23,660 nucleotides of DNA from Plantago elongata (lineage: Eukaryota > Streptophyta > Magnoliopsida > Lamiales > Plantaginaceae). Location: positions 1 to 23,660 of the forward strand of contig JAYMSP010002544.1 of NCBI GenBank assembly GCA_036897095.1. Direction: 5' to 3'. Position numbers and translations under genes: made by a program. Under the pieces are notes generated by a model, which was not told where the DNA came from, ran no database searches, and worked only from the letters and a program-made list of their open reading frames with translations. Of the stretch, positions 11,301 through 19,599 are shown piece after piece; within the stretch, counting starts at the first letter, position 1, and each line of letters begins with the position of its first letter.

Positions 11301-12560
11301 ACCACCGTAGCTTTATTTAATGGAATCTATTTATTCACACAATATCCTTCCATATGTCCGAATTAGTTGTTACATTTGGACTTTTATTGTAAAACATTGT
11401 TAATTTTAAATTATAATGTAAAAATATTCAACAAAATCATTATTAAACTTTACATATTACGTTTTTTTTAGTTAAACATTTATGATCATCTTAAAAATTA
11501 ATTTACAGCCAAAAAAGAAATTACTGGACTCAACTCCGTTAGTCCGTTACACTTTGACCTCCAGTGTAAGTTAAGGGCTTTGAGATGATTACAAAAAAAG
11601 GGTTGAAACAAAATCCATATAAGATATAACCCTCGACAATTAATCAATCTTGAGTTGAGATTCTTAATCCGAAAAGAAACAGAAATTTACACAATAGACA
11701 TGCACTTTATAAATTGGTGGTTGTATAATATGTATGTTTCCACATCATTAAATAAATAAAATTAAACACTAAAGTATGTGACATGAGATGATATTCTCTG
11801 AATAGATGAGGAATGAGGCCTAAGCCCAACATCATTGATGAGAATATATAATTAGCTACATAGAGTTTATACAACAATTACAGGGAAGAACAGGACATGG
11901 TTCGAAATCAATTCAAATGACCTATTTTATATCAATCGGACCTTTAAAAGATGAAATTTCTTAATGGTTGCTGAATTGCCTAACCCCACCCCACCATATG
12001 GGGTATTTAGCTCTAGTGAGTATTGAGTAGTGATCAAGGCATTATAGAAACAGAAAGCATATGTTCTGAGAGTACAACTTAATTAATTCCAAGATAAGAG
12101 TCTCTCTATCAAACTTGGATAGCATTAAATTAGAATTAGAATTAGAATAGTACTAGAGTGAGTTAACTTCCAATCACGAACCAATTCGCCAGTAGTGGAT
12201 TTAAATCTAAAGGTCACATTAGTAGAGTTATTATGTCAGTAGTTGGCTATGGATTCTTCTAATTGCGTTCATCAATTTCTGACCACTCATCAACACATTA
12301 TACATACTTGCAACTTTTCTGACCATTCATCAATTAGGTAACGATCCATGCAAAACGAAGAGTAAAATAATAGGACACTAGTAGTACTGCATTTCATGTG
12401 ACATTTGAGTAAATTACATGACAATTTAACACTAGGCACTGACTTGTATTTTAACCTGTTTTCTATCAGCTACTGTTTGGACCTTTCCATGTTGATAATT
12501 TTTATATTTTGTCATTTATTGCCATGTTGTTCCACGCAGAACTTGGAGTCCATAAAAATG
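8400..12560. other. Long gene-free interval with minor repeats
   Basis: About 4.2 kb with no supportable gene. 8810-9050 is rich in ACGT words (ACACGTGACGT near 8839, ACACGTG near 8977, TGACGTGG near 9034) and could hold distal promoter elements. A degenerate repeat links 9145-9169 and 9658-9682. A hairpin AAGCTGGT/ACCAGCTT lies at 10459-10466 and 10473-10480. Three ATTAGA units lie near 12130. An 18-nt word with one mismatch (TTTCTGACCACTCATCAA) recurs at 12276 and 12316. The part 10880-11060 resembles a decayed dispersed plant repeat ending in GATTCCGTCCC. Confidence 0.5.
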
Positions 12561-12812
12561 GAAGCTTAGATATATGTACTATGTTATTCTGACATCCCCT
12601 GCATCAATTGCATCAAATTTCCTAACCTGCACGATCAGAACTCAGGAGTACCTTTCAAATGCATCTCTTTGTAGACTAGTACAGGAACAATGTTACCTTG
12701 TTCGAGATTCTAATTTTGATTGTTTATTTGTAAATCTTTTCTCCGATTTTCCACATATCCTGTTTTTCACATAACATATATCCACCAAAATGGAACAAAC
12801 TAACCTAAAGCA

Positions 12813-13909
12813 ATGGCTTTCACCCGGACAACCAACAGCAGCAACATTTGCCATCTTACCACATCGCCTGCCCCTGCTGACTTGATCTGCTCAGGCCCCG
12901 TTTGCGTCAATCCAATCCCGGACGTCCAAACTTCCGGTTCCAGGACAAACCAAGCAGCAGTCAGTGGACTGGAAGAAATCAACTCACTCCATATTGTATC
13001 CGAAACCATCCTTGATGTAATTAATCTAGATCAGGATAGACTTGTCTTACAGAAAATGAAGGATGCTTGTAAAAGTCCTGAGTTCTCGAATATACTCGAT
13101 GAGTACTTCGAGAGCATCACTCCATCAACTTTGGAAGTCTGTTCTTCCCTGGTTGAGCACTGCTCTAAATTCAAAGACCACCTCAAGAAATTTGCTGGTT
13201 CATTCCAAGATCAGTATTATGCTGTATCCACTAAAGATATTGGTAATTTCATGAATATCTGGACTGCTGCTGAGCCATTTCCGTTGAATCATTTCAGGGT
13301 TTTCAGTACAGTATACTCAAAGCAGGAAGTTATGATGTTGAGGTTGAAAGCTAGGGGATGAATTTGGAACATAGGTTTGCAGGATTAATTTATTGGAGAA
13401 AGTTTTCCAATTGGACTTTTGTCGTGATGTTTTGTTCGGCTTTGATAGGTTCTGTGGTATCAGCGTATGAGAATGCTCCGGCAGGTTTGACAGCACTGTT
13501 TGCTGCTATCACCATACCTTTCGGATCGATTGGGAGATGGATTGACTTGACTTGGGGAAAATGTGAAAAGAATCTGAAGGAGCAATTGGAGATCATTAGA
13601 GCAATGCAAACCGGGACTGAGATTGCCTCACAGGAATTGGGTGAAATCACTGAACTTGCAGAGAGGTTCCAGGTTGAGTCCAAGGGTCTGTTAGCATATG
13701 CAAATGTCACATGGGAGGATAATGAAGATTTGGTGATTGCCATGGAGGACATTAAGAGAAAGGTGGATGACATTGTCAAGACCACACATGGTCTGACAGA
13801 GCATTCCAGTAAGTGTTGTTATGTTGCTATGATTATAAAGGCATCGATATTGAACAGGATTAATATGAACCATCCTGACTATAATCAGGACATCGCTATG
13901 TTACCCTGA
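12813..13909 (+). pseudogene. DUF677/UPF0496 family gene split by a 1-nt frameshift
   Basis: Two abutting frames together make one UPF0496 protein. The first (12813-13361, 182 aa) covers the N-terminal helical part, ending ...MLRLKARG; the second (13358-13909, 183 aa) starts MNLEHRF, continues to YWRK, then has two hydrophobic spans and the C-terminal helical part. They align end to end with the 372-aa paralogue at 15913-17031: AKRVKLE there corresponds to AR-(2 nt)-MNLE here, so one base is missing, most simply one A or G in an AAGGGG-like tract. Stop and start overlap as ATGA (13358-13361). Both halves are otherwise open, so the lesion is recent, a sequencing error, or tolerated. The ATG context (AAAGCAATGGCT) is good. 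Unlike the copy at 18261-19463 it does not begin MGxxxS. The molecular function of the family is poorly known; Arabidopsis AT14A-type proteins are relatives. Confidence 0.85.
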
Positions 13910-14033
13910 TGACCAAGCTTGGGTAGTGATTTCAAAACTTCATCTCTGTAGTGAAACTAAAGTCATGGCAAAGCTTGTTAATGATCGGTCCAGCACTGAT
14001 GTTTGGCTGAGTTAGGATTAGTTAGGCTGTGTG

Positions 14034-14039
14034 AATAAA
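14034..14039 (+). terminator. Poly(A) signal AATAAA of the frameshifted UPF0496 gene
   Basis: AATAAA lies 125 nt after the stop of the second frame and is followed by T/GT-rich sequence (TTGTCTCATGTGC, then TGCCTGTGTGTATC), as expected for a plant 3' end. Confidence 0.5.
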
Positions 14040-14121
14040 GACTTGTCTCATGTGCACTTTTCATGTACCCTGCCTGTGTGTATCAAGAAAATGAGATTGC
14101 GCGTATTTGAACATCCATAAC

Positions 14122-14125
<4 letters not shown>

Positions 14126-14174
<49 letters not shown>
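14126..14174. repeat. (TC)n microsatellite
   Basis: An uninterrupted TC dinucleotide run of 49 nt lies about 90 bp downstream of the candidate poly(A) signal of the frameshifted gene. It is likely polymorphic in length. Confidence 0.98.
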
Positions 14175-14177
<3 letters not shown>

Positions 14178-14312
14178 AAACAAGGGTGTCGATCAATCAA
14201 CATAAACTATAGCTCTTCAAATGGCACCTCATGGCTGATGTTACAGTTCGCCATTAGCTAGCTACATGTGAAGATTTCAAGTAGTTACACATCATGGAAG
14301 CGCCTCTTGTCA

Positions 14313-14453
14313 CTAATCAGTACAGCAAACAGGACATATCATAGACAAGAGTATGTACTTGTATAGAACTATGATATGTGTAGGCATGTACAAGCTCATA
14401 GTTGAAACGTAACATGACAAGTTCAATCCGGAGAACCAAAACTGTGTTAGCAT
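14313..14453 (-). pseudogene. Relic 5' end of a further UPF0496 copy
   Basis: On the minus strand an ATG at 14453 opens 46 codons beginning MLTQFWFSGLNLS. The first 20 nt align with the start of the paralogue at 17031 (MTSVWFRNSSNLF): both share ATG, ACA, a GTTTTGGTTC/GTTTGGTTC block and a later AAC-TTG/CTC. Similarity fades after that and the frame ends in TAG. The sequence upstream (14510-15005) is a clear duplicate of the paralogue's promoter, in the same order and at a similar distance. On its own the coding match is weak; with the promoter it supports a decayed gene copy. Confidence 0.45.
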
Positions 14454-14509
14454 GGAACAATAATATGTGTTTAACAATTAAAGTAAGTGATGGAACACTA
14501 TCGCGCATT

Positions 14510-15005
14510 TAAAAATTGAAGTAAGTGAAAGTAGGAGTGAAGCCTAGTAAGGAATTGAAAGGGGGTGGCAAAATGGCTCAGGCATTGTCAGCTAGCTAGC
14601 CATTTAGTGTGGAGATGGCTCCAAAGTAATCTAGCCTTGTTGAGCCGAATATGAGCCAGTGGGTCCTAATTTATATATTGATTGTGAGTTGAGACAGCTA
14701 AATGGCTCAAACATGTATAATGTATCGAGAAGTTGCTTATAAACTCTGATCCAGAAGACAAAATGTAGAATTTGAAAAGACAAAATTTGGAATAAAGGAA
14801 TATAGAGAACCCAGAAACTAGTCGAGGTACCTAACAAGAGTAGCTTGTTTTGATTTTTAAGTCCAAAGAACTTAACTTGGAATCACCTTCAGCAGTTTTG
14901 GAACATAATAGCAAGAGTAGCTTGTTTTGATTTTAAAGTCCAGAGAACTTAACTTGGAATCACCTTCATCGGTTTTGGAGATTTATGTTCCTTGATTTAT
15001 ACACC
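14510..15005 (-). repeat. Duplicate of the upstream region of the UPF0496 gene at 15913-17031
   Basis: Blocks shared in order with 17085-17455 include AAGGAATTGAAAG/AAGGATTGGAAAG, CTCAAACATGTA, GCTTATAAACT, AAGACAAAATGTAGAAT, CTAGTCGAGG, TAGCTTGTT and GATTTATA. It is longer than the source because of an internal 77-bp-period duplication. The conserved TATAAATC (minus strand, 14994-15001 here, 17445-17452 there) and TTATAAGC mark likely core promoter sequence. No intact gene follows it on the minus strand. Confidence 0.8.
14835..14979. repeat. Two 68-bp direct repeats inside the orphan promoter
   Basis: 14835-14902 and 14912-14979 differ at about 4 of 68 positions and begin CAAGAGTAGCTTGTTTTGAT. 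The intact promoter at 17365-17430 has one more divergent copy, so this tandem duplication happened after the promoter was copied. Confidence 0.9.
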
Positions 15006-15780
15006 TCAAGAATTTCGATGAGGTTGAAGTCATCATGAAATTGTCATCTATATTTATTCTGCAGAAACACTCCTAATCATGTGTTTATGTTGAGTTCTTT
15101 AGAGTTTACCCAATGCATGTTCACACTACTAAGCATGAAGTATACAGTGAGCTTATCCCAAATGCTCATGTAAACACTATAACATATCTGTAACTATTCA
15201 CAGAACTGAAAAGTTTAACTCGATATCTGGAAACTGAACATGTCACCAGCAGATGAGGTGCTTTCAAATTACAGCATTATCATTCTGTGAGAAATGTTTT
15301 CAACTCTACCAGGTGTACTGCATGAGCTAGTTCTAAGAGAAACTCATCTGATATTGTTAAATGTGCAACTGTTATGTTTTCAAGTTTCATAATTGGAGTA
15401 TGGTTTTGGCAATGGAATTGAATTCTTCCTGTCAAACAAAATATAACTATACAGGCATGCCTGATGCCTGAGCAGTTTCTATCAATAATATACACAAAGC
15501 GTTCAACCAATCTATTAACCTCTGCGATCACTCAGAGTCAATATACGGAGATGATACATAAATAATGTACCGATCAGGAACACTTATGCAGCAACACAGT
15601 ATCTTGACAAACCAAGAATTGACATAAGAGTATATACCATGAAGATGCATGATCATGACTGAAGCTTGTGAATATAAGCTTTTTAGTAAATACTAACGAA
15701 ACAGTAATCAGAATTTGTATATCTACAAGAATTTTTATTATAACATATATATACTGTATCATATAGGTGATGATATTCTA
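15006..15780. other. Intergenic DNA without a gene
   Basis: No coding frame here resembles a protein family I know. The left edge may still be diverged promoter sequence from the duplication; the right edge lies downstream of the minus-strand gene ending at 15913. TTTATT words near 15735 give AATAAA on the minus strand, possible alternative 3' ends for that gene. Confidence 0.5.
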
Positions 15781-15849
15781 TAATAAAATCCATATTTTCT
15801 CTTTTGATTGCTCAGTCGTATATCAGCAACAAGATCAGTACTGTGTTCA

Positions 15850-15905
15850 GTGTTAAGTTTGGCGTTTATTCCCTTAAAAGTCCTCGAGGAGGCCAAACTT
15901 AACAC
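15850..15905 (-). terminator. 14-bp hairpin with AATAAA in its loop, just after the stop codon
   Basis: GTGTTAAGTTTGGC (15850-15863) is the exact complement of GCCAAACTTAACAC (15892-15905), leaving a 28-nt loop. On the minus strand the stem begins 7 nt after the stop of the gene at 15913-17031, and the loop holds AATAAA (15865-15870), 42 nt past the stop codon. The stem is seen directly; a role in 3'-end formation is inference. Confidence 0.6.
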
Positions 15906-15912
15906 ACAATCA

Positions 15913-17031
15913 TCATGGAAACAATGCAATTTCATGATTAGAGCCACCTACAGGATGGTTCAGATTAATCCTGCGCAATATCAGAGTCTTCGCCATTTTA
16001 GCCTCTTGTGTACAGTTATTAGCTTGCACACTCAAATCATTTATAGTCTTGAAAATGGCATCCACCTTCTTGTTTATATCTTCTATGGAAATTATCAACT
16101 CTGCATTGTCACCCCATGTGTTAAGATTCAAATATGCTAGCAAATCTTCTGTCTCTATCTGGAACCTCTCCACAAGCGACGTGATACCACCCAATTCCTG
16201 GAAAACAATTTCACTCCCAACCTGCATCACACTAATGATCTCCCTTTGCTCCCTAAAGTTCATTTCACGTTTTTTCCAAGTTGAATTGAGCCATCTTCCA
16301 GTCCATCCTAGAGGGATCGTAACTGCAGCAATTAAGGCAGTCAAACCTGCTGGAGCTTTTACATAAACTGACATAACGGATCCTGCCAAAACCAAGCCAA
16401 ACGTAGCCACAAAAATTCTAATAGCAACTTTCCTCCACACAATTACTCTGTCTATTGTACGCTCCAACTTCACCCTTTTAGCTTCCAACCTGGCCATCAC
16501 ATCAATCTGCTTAGAGTAAACTCTCTTGAAAGCCCAGACATAATCCCCGGGAAAGGGTTGCACATCCATCCATATATTCTCTTTAAAGCATTTGGAGAAG
16601 TTCTTGAAATTACCATTTTCATCAGATACATCAAAATGCTGCTCCTGGAGTGAGTCAAGGGCTGACTTGACACTGGAGTGGTGACCGCTGGCACGTCTAG
16701 AGCTGTCAATCATCTTAACGCAAAGCTCCATGGTTAATGGACTTGCTTCCTCAAAGTAATCACCCACTATATCTGAGAATTCTTGATTTTTCCAAGCTTC
16801 TTTCTTGTTTTGGAGGGTGATTCTATCTAGCTCTTCAGTTACATTGTGGTGGGAGTCAAATGCTTCCAAGCTTCTGAGTACGTGGTTGGTCGTGAGATTC
16901 GGGACAGGACTGACGCGAGCATGTCTTAACAGGATCAAGTCGGGAGATGGAGCCGTTGCCCTTGTGCTGAGAGACGGATTGGCATACTGAAGAAAGAGGT
17001 TGCTGCTGTTTCTGAACCAAACTGATGTCAT
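15913..17031 (-). CDS. DUF677/UPF0496 family protein, 372 aa, intronless
   Basis: The protein belongs to the plant UPF0496 family, predicted membrane-associated proteins of largely unknown function related to Arabidopsis AT14A-type proteins. An N-terminal variable part (1-60) precedes the helical domain (about 65-200: ILQNKK-like ITLQNKKEAW at 71-80, DYFE at 91-94, PFPGDY at 159-164, VYSKQ at 171-175), a charged helix, two hydrophobic spans (about 203-223 and 226-242) ending in GRWLNS (245-250), and a C-terminal helical part closing with KTLILRRINLNHP (348-360). These blocks match the neighbours at 12813 and 18261. The start is the first ATG in a good context (ACAACAATGACA); there is no MG start, so no myristoylation is expected. 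Frame is intact. A 16-nt A tract lies 15 nt upstream of the ATG in the mRNA. Confidence 0.9.
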   Translation of the reverse strand: MTSVWFRNSSNLFLQYANPSLSTRATAPSPDLILLRHARVSPVPNLTTNHVLRSLEAFDSHHNVTEELDRITLQNKKEAWKNQEFSDIVGDYFEEASPLTMELCVKMIDSSRRASGHHSSVKSALDSLQEQHFDVSDENGNFKNFSKCFKENIWMDVQPFPGDYVWAFKRVYSKQIDVMARLEAKRVKLERTIDRVIVWRKVAIRIFVATFGLVLAGSVMSVYVKAPAGLTALIAAVTIPLGWTGRWLNSTWKKREMNFREQREIISVMQVGSEIVFQELGGITSLVERFQIETEDLLAYLNLNTWGDNAELIISIEDINKKVDAIFKTINDLSVQANNCTQEAKMAKTLILRRINLNHPVGGSNHEIALFP

Positions 17032-17046
17032 TGTTGTAGATCAGTG

Positions 17047-17062
17047 TTTTTTTTTTTTTTTT
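17047..17062 (-). promoter_or_regulatory. A16 tract in the 5' leader
   Basis: Sixteen consecutive T on the plus strand, hence A16 in the mRNA, ending 15 nt before the ATG at 17031. A-rich leaders can bind poly(A)-binding protein and raise cap-dependent translation; here this is inference. The duplicate promoter at 14454-14520 lacks such a run. Confidence 0.5.
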
Positions 17063-17444
17063 ACGTATTGATAATATGGAATTGTTGAGTAAGCGAGGAA
17101 AGACCTAATAAAGGATTGGAAAGATGTGGCAACATGGTTCGGAGTCAGGGTCGTGAAACCGAACCAGTTGCATTGGCAGACGGCCATTGTGGGGCTGGCT
17201 TGGCTCAGATCAAGATGTATTCATTATAGTCACTTGTTGCTTATGTCTACTTCTTGTTTTTGTAACTCAAACATGTAATCATCAGACATGCTTATAAACT
17301 GATGAAAAGACAAAATGTAGAATCGTGGAGAGAACCTAGTCGAGGGAGCTAAGAGAAGATGAGTCAGCTAGCTTGTTCTGATTCCAAAGTCCAAAACGTT
17401 TAACTTGGGAATACCTTCTGAACTCTTGGAGAGTTATAGCCATT

Positions 17445-17452
17445 GATTTATA
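17445..17452 (-). promoter_or_regulatory. Candidate TATA box of the 372-aa UPF0496 gene
   Basis: TATAAATC on the minus strand, about 415 bp upstream of the ATG, conserved in the duplicated promoter at 14994-15001. A second conserved candidate, TTATAAGC (minus strand, about 17292-17300), is closer. The choice decides whether the 5' UTR is about 380 or 230 nt; a leader intron is possible. Confidence 0.4.
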
Positions 17453-17459
17453 GATCATC

Positions 17460-18260
17460 ACTACAAATAATACACATCTTAATCTACAGGAATTTGTTTT
17501 GTATGCAACATCTAAGAAATACTACTGTTTCTGATGCCATTTTTAGGCATCAGAAATTTCTTTAAGTTCGCTGTGAATCCTGTCCAAGTTCCCCTGTGGA
17601 AAACAGTTCTGATCATAGCATGGATTGGACAAGGAATTAGTTCACCAAGTGAAAGAGGACTTATTTCCACAGAAATACGTTTCAGTTCTGTATGGAAATT
17701 GTGCGTTGATCATCAACTAAGATCAAGAAACAAGCACATTTGATCCGAGGCCTGATCTTGGAAACTTTTGTGTTGCTTTATCGTCAATAGTTTGTAAGGA
17801 ATAAAACATGCAATTGCAGTTTGAACTATCTCTAACCAAGAAGCATATATATATGTTTGTCAGATGAAATCTGTAATTAGTTATCTTTCAGTTCTTATTT
17901 AAGAGAAAGGATCAATTTACACTATTCTCTCTACCTGCAAAATGCTACCTTACTTGGTAAGAATTTACTCCAGGATGAACTAATCCAATATCAGAGCAGA
18001 CAAGGTATCAGCTGAATAAGCCATCTTCGATTCAAGAATATATCTTTACTCTAAAAATCGATTATCATTAATCGAAGAGGATCCGTATAACATGAGCAGA
18101 CCCAATGGCTTTGAGGCTTTGAGGCTTTGAACAATAAACATTCTCTGTACTTCATCTTAATCCTAGCCAAAACCTCCCACTAGGATGATTAATCTTAATC
18201 TTAACCAAATACATATCAATACATTCTCTGTACTTAATCTTAACCAAAACCTGAAGGACA
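17460..18260. other. Intergenic DNA between two tandem UPF0496 genes
   Basis: The left edge carries an 11-bp perfect hairpin, TTTCTGATGCC (17528-17538) with GGCATCAGAAA (17546-17556). A 69-aa frame at 17534-17743 has no recognisable homology and starts inside that hairpin, so I do not call it. GGCTTTGA occurs three times in tandem near 18108-18130. The right edge is the 3' UTR of the next gene and carries a partial duplication. Confidence 0.5.
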
Positions 18261-18310
18261 TCATGAAAACATACCCATGTCCTGACTCGAACCACTAGGA
18301 TGATTAATAA
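18138..18310. repeat. Duplicated 3' end of the 400-aa UPF0496 gene
   Basis: ACATTCTCTGTACTT starts two copies at 18138 and 18221, each followed by ATCTTAA and CCAAAACCT. After each comes CACTAGGATGATTAAT (about 18179 and 18291); the second lies inside the coding sequence (codons for Ile-Asn-His-Pro-Ser). So about 110 bp spanning the last codons and the proximal 3' UTR was copied in tandem, leaving a non-coding echo of the C-terminal codons downstream of the stop. Confidence 0.75.
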
Positions 18311-19463
18311 TCTTCCTCAAAATCAACGTCCTGGCCATCCTCGTCTCCTGTGTACACTTATTTGCATGCTCACTCAAATCATGTATCGTCTTCACAAACT
18401 CATCTACCTTCTTCTTAATCTCCTCCACCGCAATCACAACCGCCTCCTCCCCCCTCATCGCAAACTCCACATTCCCCATCAGTGCCTCGATCTCAATCTG
18501 AAACCGATCCACCAAAACCCGAATACTATCCAAATCCTTAACCACAATATAAGTCCCAATCTGCATTGCACTAATGATCTCCCTCTGTCCCCTCAAATCC
18601 TTCTCACACTTCTTCCAAATCGAATTCAACCACCTCCCCATCGATCCTAACGGCACCGCAGCCGCAGCTGCAAGCGCGGTCACAACAGGAGGCGCACTTA
18701 ACGCCGCTGCCACAACCGAACACAACAAAACCGAAGCAAATGTCACCACAAAAATCACATTAGAAACCTTCCTCCACACTCTCAACCTAGCTAGTTTCTT
18801 ATCCAGCTTCCTTTTCTTCACTTGCAACCGCTCCAACATCCCAATCTGCTTCACATAAATCGAATTAAACGCAGAGAAATACTCCTGCGAAAACGGATCA
18901 CCAGCATTCTTAAAATTCCTCAACTCCTCCAAAGTTTTCGCATAATTCTTAACACTACTACTATCATCACCACCTACAGCCTTATGCTCCTCCTCGAACT
19001 TACGCAATGCGAATTTGATAATCGACTCCAAATGACCGGCGCGTTTAAGACACGCGTCCAAAGCAGTGCAGAAATCTAGAGTGAGCAAGCTATTATCGAA
19101 GTAATCGTCAACAAGATCGGACAATTCCTTATTTTTCCAGATGTCTTTTTTGTTCTGGAGGATGATTTTGACAACTTCGTGATTCATTTCTAAGAGAGTC
19201 TCAGTGACATCTCGAAGAGAGTCTAGGGATAAGGTGCGAACCTCAAGACCAACGGCGATCGAGTTGATGGCTCGGCTTGTTCGGAGCTGAATTGACGAAT
19301 CGAACGATTGGAGGTCCGGATCGGAGCGGCAAGCGGCTTCGTAGGAGGATGTGAGCTCGGCTGCGTTGGAATTTGGGTTGTCGCTTCCGCTTCCGCTTCC
19401 ACTTCCACTTCCGTTGCCGTTGCCACGGCGGCTGCTGGTGGTGCGGCTGAATTGGCTGCCCAT
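18261..19463 (-). CDS. DUF677/UPF0496 family protein, 400 aa, intronless
   Basis: This is the most conservative member of the cluster and resembles Arabidopsis At4g34320-type UPF0496 proteins. It begins MGSQFS, fitting the MGxxxS rule for N-myristoylation, then a Gly/Ser/Asn-rich linker (14-33) that includes a (GS)n run. The helical domain follows (about 35-228: ILQNKKDIWK at 101-110, DDYFD at 119-123, CLKRAGHLES at 138-147, DPFSQEYFSAF at 189-199), then two hydrophobic spans (about 235-255 and 257-273), GRWLNSIWKKCEKDLRGQRE (276-295), and a C-terminal helical tail with HANKCTQETRMARTLILRK (366-384). The start context is good (CACCAATGGGC) and a TATA box lies about 115 bp upstream. It shares orientation with the gene at 15913, suggesting tandem duplication. 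Role unknown; peripheral or integral membrane location is inference. Confidence 0.93.
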   Translation of the reverse strand: MGSQFSRTTSSRRGNGNGSGSGSGSGSDNPNSNAAELTSSYEAACRSDPDLQSFDSSIQLRTSRAINSIAVGLEVRTLSLDSLRDVTETLLEMNHEVVKIILQNKKDIWKNKELSDLVDDYFDNSLLTLDFCTALDACLKRAGHLESIIKFALRKFEEEHKAVGGDDSSSVKNYAKTLEELRNFKNAGDPFSQEYFSAFNSIYVKQIGMLERLQVKKRKLDKKLARLRVWRKVSNVIFVVTFASVLLCSVVAAALSAPPVVTALAAAAAVPLGSMGRWLNSIWKKCEKDLRGQREIISAMQIGTYIVVKDLDSIRVLVDRFQIEIEALMGNVEFAMRGEEAVVIAVEEIKKKVDEFVKTIHDLSEHANKCTQETRMARTLILRKIINHPSGSSQDMGMFS

Positions 19464-19575
19464 TGGTGTTTTACGAGGAGAGGTGTGAGGAGTGAAATGA
19501 GATTGGGTGAGGTGAAGTTGTTTGTAATAGTGGTTGACTGGTTTGAACGACGACTACTGTGAGAAATGCCCATTT

Positions 19576-19582
19576 TTTTATA
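19576..19582 (-). promoter_or_regulatory. TATA box of the 400-aa UPF0496 gene
   Basis: TATAAAA on the minus strand, about 115 bp upstream of the ATG; transcription would begin near 19548 with a leader of about 85 nt. It overlaps the start of a 116-aa alternative frame (19573), which would therefore lie upstream of the mRNA. Confidence 0.55.
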
Positions 19583-19599
19583 ACGCTTTTGACTTTTGC

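Noticed and set aside
14317..14508. 63-aa minus-strand frame beginning MRDSVPS
   Set aside because: The frame is out of register with the relic UPF0496 start at 14453, which has the better explanation from promoter homology.
17534..17743. 69-aa plus-strand frame in the intergenic region
   Set aside because: It starts inside a hairpin, has no recognisable domain and no supporting promoter.
19223..19573. 116-aa minus-strand frame starting MGISHSS, overlapping the start of the 400-aa gene
   Set aside because: It is the shifted frame of the Gly/Ser linker region, and its ATG overlaps the TATA box, so it probably lies upstream of the mRNA start and is not a regulatory uORF.
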